Positions 42,689 to 49,343 of a stretch of DNA of 64,000 nt are shown one piece after another. The stretch is from positions 3,760 to 67,759 of the forward strand of contig JBFWRV010000028.1 of NCBI GenBank assembly GCA_050248715.1, in the 5' to 3' direction. A program made the translations under genes and the position numbers. Within the stretch, counting starts at the first letter, position 1. Each line of letters begins with the position of its first letter. Under the pieces are notes generated by a model that was not told the DNA's origin, made no database searches, and was given only the letters and a program-made list of their open reading frames with translations. The DNA is from AWTP1-13 sp050248715. Lineage in GTDB: Bacteria; Pseudomonadota; Alphaproteobacteria; Rhizobiales; Hyphomicrobiaceae.

Positions 42689-42901
42689 TCAGGCCTTCTG
42701 GATCTGGCCCGCCTGCTTGCCGCGCCCGCGCCGATCGTCCTCGAGCACGAAGCTCACGCGATCGCCTTCGTTGAGGCTGCGGATGCCGGCGGCTTCGAGC
42801 GCGGTGGCATGGACGAACACGTCTTTGCCGCCGTCCTCAGGCTGAATGAAGCCGAAGCCTTTTGCGGTGTTGAAGAATTTCACTGTTCCAGTGACGCGCA
42901 T
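42689..42901 (-). CDS. Cold-shock protein (CspA family)
   Basis: This is a 70-residue single cold-shock domain. K-G-F-G-F-I (RNP1) and D-V-F-V-H-A (RNP2) are the RNA-binding strands. The start M-R-V-T-G-T-V-K-F-F-N is standard. The end L-E-D-D-R-R-G-R-G-K-Q-A-G-Q-I is the alphaproteobacterial type. It binds single-stranded RNA and melts secondary structure. AAAGGAAC lies 9 bases before the ATG. About 280 non-coding bases lie upstream, enough for a long 5' leader of the kind that controls cold-shock genes. Confidence 0.96.
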   Translation of the reverse strand: MRVTGTVKFFNTAKGFGFIQPEDGGKDVFVHATALEAAGIRSLNEGDRVSFVLEDDRRGRGKQAGQIQKA

Positions 42902-43180
42902 TGAGGGAGTTCCTTTCCCGATTTGAGCGTGAGGGGGCCGGTCTAGAATGGGCCGCACGCTCGGCCCGGCAGCTCAGACTGGGGAAGGCAGGCCGCCCAT
43001 CGGGGCAAGCAGCGTAACCACAAATCTCGAGGCGCACCCACCGCGGGTGCACCGGCTGGCGGGTATATGAGGCAGGATTGCAGGCTAAGCAAGACACATT
43101 TGAGGGAGCGCCCGGCGATATTCGGTGAGGCCGAAAGGCCATCCCGAAGTGCCCTTCGACCATGATCTGCAACGAAAAAT

Positions 43181-43912
43181 CTAGCTGCGCACACGCCAGT
43201 GGCCGGAGCCGCCAGCCTCGATCAGCCGTCGCTTGAGCGCACCGGCGTCGAGCCGAGGCTCACGAACCAGCAAGCCTGCCGCAGCCCTCCCAGCAGCGGC
43301 GACGGCCAGGAGCGGGCCGGCCAAACGCTGCGAGGTGCCGTCGAGGGCGGCGACGTCGGCAGCCTCCACGACCGGCTCGACGGCCACGACATTGTCAAGG
43401 CCCAGCAACGCCGGAACCGCCGCAGCCGCGTCCGCCGGCAGGATGAGCAGCACGGCCTTGAAGCGGGTTGCCGCCTGCAACACCGGCTCCCACGCCGCTG
43501 GCGGAGTGGTCGTCAGGGGGAGGAGCACGACCCGGGCCGGGGTGTGCGCCGAAAACGCGACGGCGCGGGCGGCGGACGTGGGATCGGCAGTCTTGAGGCG
43601 CACGGGCACCAGGCGCACGCCGTCCATCTCCAGCACCAGGCTCGCAACGCCCATGTCGGTGCCGCTGCCGGCTTTGCCATGGGGGCGGCGATCGTTGTGC
43701 TCGAGGTCCCAGCCGATCAGCTCTCCTTCGCCGTCGCGGGCGAGACGTTGGGCGAGGCGCGGCAGCGTATAGTCGAGACCACCGCCAACCACTGCGACGG
43801 CCAGGCCGCCGGGATCGCGGCCGGGTGGCACGGGCGGGCGCGTCTCCTGGGCGAGCGCAGCCGTTGCGAGGACGACCGCTGCGACCAGGTGCGGCAGGAG
43901 CGAGCGCGGCAT
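43181..43912 (-). CDS. Secreted subtilisin-like (S8) protein lacking catalytic residues
   Basis: This is a 243-residue protein with a signal peptide (residues 1-21, ending A-L-A-Q). The mature part follows the order of an S8 peptidase. V-A-V-V-G43-G-G-L-D-Y stands where active enzymes have I-D-T/S-G-x-D-Y. I-G-W-D-L-E-H-N-D-R-R-P then G-S83-G-T stands where they have G-H-G-T. Later L-D-N-V-V-A-V-E and a glycine-rich end match the fold's last strands and the helix after the catalytic Ser. Thus Asp is Gly and His is Ser, and the Ser is not recognisable, so it should not cut peptides. It starts 54 bases after mobA on the same strand. This reading is from motif order only; an alignment would settle it. 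Confidence 0.7.
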   Translation of the reverse strand: MPRSLLPHLVAAVVLATAALAQETRPPVPPGRDPGGLAVAVVGGGLDYTLPRLAQRLARDGEGELIGWDLEHNDRRPHGKAGSGTDMGVASLVLEMDGVRLVPVRLKTADPTSAARAVAFSAHTPARVVLLPLTTTPPAAWEPVLQAATRFKAVLLILPADAAAAVPALLGLDNVVAVEPVVEAADVAALDGTSQRLAGPLLAVAAAGRAAAGLLVREPRLDAGALKRRLIEAGGSGHWRVRS

Positions 43913-43966
43913 GTCCTCAGGCTTCTCCCGTCTGGTGCGCGGGGGCGCCCGACCATGGGCGCGTGG

Positions 43967-44656
43967 TCAGTTGAGCGCCTTGAGGCTCTTCGATGTCTTG
44001 GCCAGCATGGCGCGCAGCTGATCCAGCTCAGGCGGCGTGTTGGCGTTGAAGAACGGGTCGATGTCGAGCCCGCACACGCGCACGGGCTCGAACGGCACGA
44101 TCGCGGTCCGGTGGCGCTCGGTCCAGTGCAGCACCTTCCGCACGCCCTTGCCCAATTGTTCCTCGAGATCATCGGCAAGCGCAACGGGCCATAGGCCGAT
44201 GACCGGATGCACCTCCCCGTTGGACTTGGCGAGCGCGATCTCGTCCGGATGCTCGGCGATGGCGTCCATCAGGTTCGCCACCAGGTCGGACGGCAGCAGA
44301 GGTGCATCGGCCGCCGCTGTGGCAACCCAGCGCGCGCCGGGCGCGTTGGCCTGCGACCAGCGCATGCCGGCGTGCAGCCCGGCGAGCGGGCCGACGAAGC
44401 CGCCGATCGTGTCCGGCACCACCGGCAAGGCGAGGGATGCAAAGCGGCTGGGGTCGCCATTGGCATTGATGACGAGGCTGCCGACCTGGGGCCTGAAGCG
44501 GCAGACGACGTGCGCGAGCATGGGCTGGCCGCCGATCTGCAGCAGTCCCTTGTCGCCTCCGCCCATGCGGCGCGACTGGCCACCGGCCAGGATGACGCCG
44601 GTAACGAGTGAATGATGGGGTCGATGCTCCTGCTGCTGCAAACTCCTCACCCTCAT
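43967..44656 (-). CDS. mobA: Molybdenum cofactor guanylyltransferase MobA
   Basis: This protein of about 210-229 residues attaches GMP to molybdopterin. V-I-L-A-G-G-Q-S-R-R-M-G-G-G-D-K-G is the nucleotide-binding signature. P-V-V-P-D-T, then G-P-L-A-G-L-H-A-G-M and A-A-A-D-A-P-L-L-P are the other MobA hallmarks, and F-F-N-A-N-T-P is the C-terminal motif. The start is unclear: the signature is preceded by no nearby ATG, and the closest in-frame ATG is at 44656, about 18 residues earlier, with GTG and TTG alternatives between. It is probably co-transcribed with the gene at 43181. The presence of mobA implies bis-MGD molybdoenzymes encoded elsewhere. Confidence 0.93.
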   Translation of the reverse strand: MRVRSLQQQEHRPHHSLVTGVILAGGQSRRMGGGDKGLLQIGGQPMLAHVVCRFRPQVGSLVINANGDPSRFASLALPVVPDTIGGFVGPLAGLHAGMRWSQANAPGARWVATAAADAPLLPSDLVANLMDAIAEHPDEIALAKSNGEVHPVIGLWPVALADDLEEQLGKGVRKVLHWTERHRTAIVPFEPVRVCGLDIDPFFNANTPPELDQLRAMLAKTSKSLKALN

Positions 44657-45146
44657 CTGAGCCTGCCGAGGTGCGGGATCACCACCGCACTCGTATTCGG
44701 GCAAACTCACCACGCCGCTGGAGGTGCGCGCAAGAAGCATTCTGCATGTGCGCTATGTCGTGGCGCGGGGGCCGCCTTGGTGCCTCCCCCGTCCTGGCGC
44801 CATTACCCTTCGGCTGCCGGTCGAGGCGGCGTTAGCATACCTCCCATTCCGAAGGGTAAAGGCTCTCGACGGCCTGGCTCGGGATCGATGTGCGCCTCCG
44901 GACATCTTAGCGCCAAATCTGTCGTTGAGACACGAAGGCTCTGGACTTACAGTACTCTGCAGCGCTCGAAGTTCCGGCGCATTTCAGGGTCGCCCGTGCA
45001 CGCTCCACAAGTGTCTGCCAAGGCAGGCAATGGCAGAGGTGATTGCAAGCCAGCGCCGCTGATACGCGGCGCGCCGAGGCGGACGAGTGCGGGTCCTTTC
45101 CGTCGCCAGATGAGCAGCGCCGCGGCGCGCGAGGAGGGCTGCCGGC
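44657..45146. other. Non-coding spacer with an 11-bp inverted repeat
   Basis: There is no convincing gene. TTACCCTTCGG (44803-44813) and CCGAAGGGTAA (44849-44859) are a perfect inverted repeat with a 35-base loop. Divergent promoters for mobA and the TRAP receptor gene should lie at the two ends. A 186-codon plus-strand frame crosses the region but has no recognisable sequence. Confidence 0.45.
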
Positions 45147-46259
45147 ATGGCAAGCGTCAACCGTCGTAGATTCCTGAAGGCGGCCGGGGCTGCGGGAGTC
45201 GGCACGGCAGCGGCAGGAGTGACGGCTCCGGCGATCGCCCAGTCATCGCCCGAGCTCAACTGGCGCATGCCCGTCAGCTGGCCGAAGTCGCTCGACACCC
45301 TCTATGGCAGCGCGGAGCAGTTCACCAAGTACGTGTCGGAGGCGACGGACGGCAAGTTCAAGATCAGACCGGTCGTAGGCGACGAGCGCATACCTCCGCT
45401 CGAGGTCACCGAGGCTGTGTCGACCGGCGCGGTCGAGGCCTGCCACACCGCGCCCTATTACATGTGGGCCAAAGACCCCACATTCGCCTTTGCCTGCGCG
45501 GTGCCGTTCGGGCTGAACGGCCGCATGCAGAACTCCTGGTGGCTCGAGGGCGGCGGCGAGGCGCTGGTGAATGCCTTCTATGCCAAATACAACATCTATG
45601 GCTTGCTCGCCGGCAACACGATGGCGCAGATGGGCGGCTGGTTCCGCAAGGAGATCACCACCACCGACAGCCTGAAGGGCGTGAAGATGCGCATCGGCGG
45701 CCTCGCCGGTTCCGTGATTTCCAAGCTCGGGGTCGTTCCCCAGCAGTTGGCCGGTGCGGATATTTTCCCGGCGCTCGAGAAGGGCACGATCGACGCGGCG
45801 GAGTGGATCGGCCCTCACGACGACGAAAAGCTCGGCCTGCACAAGGTCGCCAAGTTCTACTACTACCCCGGCTGGTGGGAAGGCGGGGCCATGGTCCATG
45901 TGCAGATCAACAAGGAGAAGTGGGAGTCGCTGCCCAGGGGATATCAGGCGATCCTCGCGGCCGCCGCCGCGCAGGGGCACAATGCCATGGTCGCCCGCTA
46001 CGATGCCCAGAACCCGGTAGCCCTGAAGAAGCTGCTCGCCAGCGGCACCCAACTCCGTCCGTTCTCAGAGACCATCCTGGATGCCTGCTTCAAGGCCGCC
46101 AACGAGGTCTATGTCGAGATCAGCGCCAAGAACGAGGACTTCAGGAAGCTCTGGGAGTCGGTCAAGGCCTTCCGCGCAGACCAATACCTGTGGCTGCAAC
46201 TCGCCGATACCGCCTACGACAACTATATGGTGATCCAGCAGCGCAAGAAGACGCTCTGA
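45147..46259 (+). CDS. Orphan TRAP substrate-binding protein with Tat signal (TakP-like)
   Basis: This is a 370-residue receptor. The Tat signal N-R-R-R-F-L-K-A-A-G is followed by a hydrophobic stretch ending P-A-I-A-Q. The DctP-fold sequence is of the alpha-keto-acid/mannitol type. It has M-P-V-S-W-P-K-S-L-D-T-L-Y, the ligand-carboxylate Arg in G-V-K-M-R-I-G-G, and A-D-I-F-P-A-L-E-K-G-T-I-D-A-A-E-W-I-G-P. Y-Y-Y-P-G-W-W-E-G-G is the TakP signature. GAGGAGG precedes the ATG. No DctQ or DctM genes are beside it, so it must use distant permeases or share those at 33227-35139. Confidence 0.94.
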   Translation: MASVNRRRFLKAAGAAGVGTAAAGVTAPAIAQSSPELNWRMPVSWPKSLDTLYGSAEQFTKYVSEATDGKFKIRPVVGDERIPPLEVTEAVSTGAVEACHTAPYYMWAKDPTFAFACAVPFGLNGRMQNSWWLEGGGEALVNAFYAKYNIYGLLAGNTMAQMGGWFRKEITTTDSLKGVKMRIGGLAGSVISKLGVVPQQLAGADIFPALEKGTIDAAEWIGPHDDEKLGLHKVAKFYYYPGWWEGGAMVHVQINKEKWESLPRGYQAILAAAAAQGHNAMVARYDAQNPVALKKLLASGTQLRPFSETILDACFKAANEVYVEISAKNEDFRKLWESVKAFRADQYLWLQLADTAYDNYMVIQQRKKTL

Positions 46260-46467
46260 GTTGAGGTGATCCGGAAGAGTGAAGCCCCCGATCTCTTCGG
46301 CTTGTCGCCCAAATATCAACGCGCTTCTTCTTTTATTGCGCTGACAGGGCAAAACTACTTATCCACAGAGCGCACACAAAAGCACCGCATGAAGCGGGAG
46401 CGTGACCGTTGTCTGGCGGTCGCCGTGTTCACACCCGCACCGCACGGCGGCTCCGCCTTTCAGGCGG

Positions 46468-46502
46468 GGGGAGAGCGTTTGTCCCGCGTAAGCGCTCTCC
46501 CC
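46468..46502. terminator. Hairpin between convergent genes
   Basis: GGGGAGAGCG (46468-46477) pairs perfectly with CGCTCTCCCC (46493-46502) across a 15-base loop. It lies between the TRAP receptor gene and the convergent monooxygenase gene. No T-run follows, so it may be a repeat rather than a true terminator. Confidence 0.4.
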
Positions 46503-46541
46503 TACCGGGTCGGTCGACCCCGCTGGAGCCGCCCGGGTTGC

Positions 46542-46850
46542 CTAGGCCGGCGACAGCACGTGGATGACGCGGCTGGCAATCATGTCCTTGGTTTTGGCGG
46601 CGTAGGCAGCCATGTGCGGGGCGGCGGCGTGGGCCTTCAGGGCATCTGCACTTTCCCACTTCTCGATCACGACGAACGTGTCGGGGCCGAACTGCGTCTG
46701 GATCTTGCCCATGTCCGGCGTGTCGACCGCCGGACCGTACTCGATGCAGCCCTTCTCGGCGTGGACGGCAGGCATGTTGGCGCGGAACTCCTTGAGAATG
46801 GACTCACGCATGCCCGGCTTGGCGGTGATGATGGCGACGACATGGATCAC
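46542..46850 (-). CDS. Antibiotic biosynthesis monooxygenase (ABM) domain protein
   Basis: This is a 102-residue ferredoxin-like fold protein. V-V-A-I-I-T-A-K-P-G-M-R-E-S-I-L-K-E-F starts it. V-H-A-E-K-G-C-I-E-Y-G and F-V-V-I-E-K-W-E-S-A-D-A-L-K-A-H follow, then H-M-A-A-Y, which is the pattern of the YgiN/ABM family. Members are small cofactorless monooxygenases or quinol-modifying enzymes, and many are of unknown substrate. It diverges from the small acidic gene at 47002. Confidence 0.92.
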   Translation of the reverse strand: MIHVVAIITAKPGMRESILKEFRANMPAVHAEKGCIEYGPAVDTPDMGKIQTQFGPDTFVVIEKWESADALKAHAAAPHMAAYAAKTKDMIASRVIHVLSPA

Positions 46851-47001
46851 GGCATTTTCCTCCGAGTGGGCTGGTTGATTGGGTGGCGCGCACGATTAAG
46901 TATCACCGATCGCCGCAGTCCGCGATGCCGTCATGTCCGCGCTCGACGGCAGACGCAAAGCTGGCGATGCTGGCCGTTGGAAACCGATTCGTGGGGGAGC
47001 G

Positions 47002-47214
47002 ATGACACCAGACGAGTTCATGACGAGGCTGGAGGAACTGCGCACTGCTGTTGTCGAGAAGGTGGAGGAGCTGGAAGAGAATCCGAAGTGGGGGAGCGAG
47101 GACGAGCGCGAGCAGCTGGTGAACGCTATCGAGGAGCTCATGGTCCAGCTGGAGTCGCTGTCCGATTCGCTTCAGAGCGAGGCCGAGGACGGCCCGCTGG
47201 ACGACGACGAGTGA
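47002..47214 (+). CDS. Small acidic helical protein, unknown function
   Basis: This is a 70-residue, very acidic protein, preceded by GGGGGAG four bases before the ATG. It is predicted to be one or two amphipathic helices (M-T-R-L-E-E-L-R-T-A-V-V-E-K-V-E-E-L-E then L-V-N-A-I-E-E-L-M-V-Q-L) with an acidic tail ending D-D-D-E. A longer reading from 46933 is possible but has no ribosome-binding site. No Cys and no membrane segment. No family recognised. Confidence 0.55.
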   Translation: MTPDEFMTRLEELRTAVVEKVEELEENPKWGSEDEREQLVNAIEELMVQLESLSDSLQSEAEDGPLDDDE

Positions 47215-47370
47215 AACGCGGGCGATGGCTCTAGCCGCCGCGCCGCACAGGGTTTCCTTGCCCATTGCTTTTCGGGAGCCGAGCGTGCGGAACGAACCGT
47301 CGAGCTCCGCGAGCGCTTGCAAGCCTATGCCGGCCCGGCGCCGGTAGCCATCATCCCCCGCCTGTTGCCG

Positions 47371-47859
47371 CTACCTGATCGAGCGGTCCGTGTAGCACGC
47401 GCGCATTGCCTCGCATCGCTTGGCACCTCCGGAATGCACGTTGCTGGCTTTGGCGGGAGTGATGAACGCACAGACGTCCTCAAGGCCTTCGGGCGTCAAC
47501 CAACCCTGGCGCCGGCCCCGCTGGACCGCAAAGCAGTCCGCGGTCTCCTCATCGGGTCCACGGAACTGATGGCCGCACTCGTGTGCGTAGATCCAGAGCT
47601 TCACCGGCAGCGATTTGATCTTCGCCAACAGCTTCGGGTTGAGGATGAGGAAGGTCGGATAGGCGGCCGCGAAGTCGTCCAGCGTGCTGTCCAGCACGGT
47701 CGGGCGCGTGCCGCAGAAGAACTTGTAGCCGTCCAAGGTCAGCATGCCGGCAGGCACGATCCTGGCATCGCCGCCGACCTGCCTGACGTACTCCTCCGGC
47801 GTCGGGCCGCCTTCTGCGGCGGCCCCGCTTGCCACGAGCAGGGGAACGGCAAGGAGCAC
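47371..47859 (-). CDS. Small secreted putative metallopeptidase (HExxH)
   Basis: This is a 162-residue protein from a GTG at 47859. A hydrophobic start V-L-L-A-V-P-L-L-V-A-S-G-A-A-A-E is a signal peptide, and in-frame codons upstream (R-S-R-R-W-R-I-T-A-G-A-W) would make a better basic n-region, so the true start may be an unusual codon further up. The mature domain contains H93-E-C-G-H97 in K-L-W-I-Y-A-H-E-C-G-H-Q, then G-P-D-E-E-T-A-D-C-F-A. This has the order of an HExxH zinc site with a downstream Glu as third ligand. Four Cys suggest disulfides. If active it would be a very small metallopeptidase; it could also be a binding protein. Confidence 0.6.
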   Translation of the reverse strand: MLLAVPLLVASGAAAEGGPTPEEYVRQVGGDARIVPAGMLTLDGYKFFCGTRPTVLDSTLDDFAAAYPTFLILNPKLLAKIKSLPVKLWIYAHECGHQFRGPDEETADCFAVQRGRRQGWLTPEGLEDVCAFITPAKASNVHSGGAKRCEAMRACYTDRSIR

Positions 47860-48579
47860 CCACGCCCCTGCGGTGATCCGCCATCGGCGAGAACGAGCGG
47901 TCGACAGGTCCGGTCCCCCTACTCACGTGCCCCGAGCCACCATGGCTCGCCCATTTGCGACGGTTTTGCAATGGCGATGCCGGCAGCGACGGTTGCGGCG
48001 CGGCCACATTTTGCTCCCGAGGCCCCCAAAACGCGGCATTGCGGCGGCGAGCGGCGCACCCCGGCATGAGCAACCCGGTCACCACCACAAAGGCGAGAAA
48101 TATCGGCCGGTCCTGGTCATAGCCAGGGGGAACCGTTCACTTTGGCGCCGCGCTACCCGCCAACCGCTCGATCCAAAGTCGACCCGTATCGGGAAAGCAA
48201 TCCGCCTGTGCAGAAGAACGCGCCGATTGCGCTTGAAGACGTCGGAAACGACCTACGGCTGCCGCAACGACGGGTGCCGTCCGGGCGATGCCGAGATGCT
48301 CTGCAACATGATCCGACACTTCAAGCCGCGGCGAATGCTCGAGATCGGCAGCGGGCAGTCGACCCTCCTGGCACAACTCGCAATCGCCGTGCGATGTCGT
48401 ATGGTCAGAGCTCGCGCTTCGGGGCACCCGGCCTTCGATGACCAGCGGGCCTGGGACTGCCATCGCCACTTGAATCCGGAAGTGGCGCCCCCTGAGCACC
48501 CCGGGGCGTGTCGGCCCACCCGCCCGGAGGCGGAAGCGGCCAATCCCGATGCCTGGTGATCCCCGACCGGAAAACCAGT
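47860..48579. other. Gene-poor spacer with decayed coding sequence
   Basis: This is 720 bases without an intact gene. It holds the methyltransferase fragment at 48240-48395 (listed separately). Around it, frames are short and unlike known proteins. It is the left part of a disturbed region that continues through the low-GC gene at 49344-51194. Confidence 0.45.
48240..48395 (+). pseudogene. Fragment of a class I SAM-dependent methyltransferase gene
   Basis: Codons in this stretch read T-Y-G-C-R-N-D-G-C-R-P-G-D-A-E-M-L then M-I-R-H-F-K-P-R-R-M-L-E-I-G-S-G-Q-S-T-L-L-A-Q-L-A-I. This is the N-terminal part of the methyltransferase fold, with its S-adenosylmethionine glycine motif E-I-G-S-G. Recognisable sequence stops abruptly on both sides, and neither the start nor the rest of the Rossmann fold is visible. 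It is therefore a remnant, not a working gene. Confidence 0.65.
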
Positions 48580-49041
48580 CTAGTGCGAGCGCATGTCCCT
48601 GCGAGACCCGGTTTCCGGCATCCAGGTCCGTTGCCACATCTCGGCCGCCTGCCACCAGAACTTCCAGGGCGCCAGCGGATTGAATTCCGGCATAGCACCG
48701 GCGAACCCAGGAATCTGGTCGCTGAAGCTGCGCGGGACGCCCATGGGCGCGGTCGGCGATTTGAGCTGTCGCTCCCAGCCCTCCATGACCTGGTCGATCA
48801 TGCCGGTCTGCACCTTGGAGGCGTTCTCCAGGAACTCGCGTGTCCCTCTGATCGCCTGGTCGGGCCACCCCATCGAGCGCGCGGTGGTGGACATTTGATC
48901 GAGAACCTTGCCCAAGCAGCGCTCGTTGACGGTCTCGATCTCGTCCCGCCAGTTCGACAGAGCATCGAAGGTGGCGACCACGCTGTCGCGAACCTCCTTG
49001 GTCATCCCGGGCAGGTTTCGGAAGTCCGACGAACTGCGCAT
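48580..49041 (-). CDS. Phasin-like helical protein, unknown function
   Basis: This is a 153-residue protein with a good ribosome-binding site (GGGAGA). The N-terminal about 90 residues are helical with D-S-V-V-A-T-F-D-A-L-S-N-W-R-D-E-I, R-E-F-L-E-N-A-S-K-V-Q-T-G-M-I-D-Q-V and M-E-G-W-E-R-Q-L. The aromatic C-terminal part reads F-N-P-L-A-P-W-K-F-W-W-Q-A-A-E-M-W-Q-R-T-W. The helical part and amphipathic character recall phasins that coat polyhydroxyalkanoate granules, but this is only resemblance. No polyhydroxyalkanoate genes are adjacent. Confidence 0.6.
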   Translation of the reverse strand: MRSSSDFRNLPGMTKEVRDSVVATFDALSNWRDEIETVNERCLGKVLDQMSTTARSMGWPDQAIRGTREFLENASKVQTGMIDQVMEGWERQLKSPTAPMGVPRSFSDQIPGFAGAMPEFNPLAPWKFWWQAAEMWQRTWMPETGSRRDMRSH

Positions 49042-49343
49042 GGTGCAATCTCCCTTCGCTGCTGCGGTATCGAAGTAGGAAACTCAAGGCATCGCGCCGA
49101 GTTCCGTGTGCGGGAGCCATGTTGAGCTGACCCCGCTGCCAGCCGGCAATCGGGGAATACCCTGATCCCTCGCGACGTAGTCGATGCTGGCGGCCCGCCG
49201 CGCCGGGCCTGCGCCTGGGAGCCCAGTGAGAATCCTGCAAGCGAACTTGAAAGCCGAGCGATTGCCACGCAGCTCCGCAAGCCGAACGCTGCGTCCCAGC
49301 GCCAGGGCCTGACTGCCCTACGGGATGCAGCAGCCTGCTGCGT
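49042..49343. other. Non-coding spacer
   Basis: About 300 bases with no gene, repeat or hairpin I can support. Base composition falls towards the low-GC gene at its right end. Confidence 0.4.

Noticed and set aside
44612..45169. 186-codon plus-strand frame before the TRAP receptor gene
   Set aside because: No recognisable domains, uneven composition, and it crosses the inverted repeat at 44803-44859 and the start of a real gene.
48137..49240. 367-codon minus-strand frame
   Set aside because: Overlaps the phasin-like gene in another frame, and its composition (Arg/Gly-rich) is that of a shadow.
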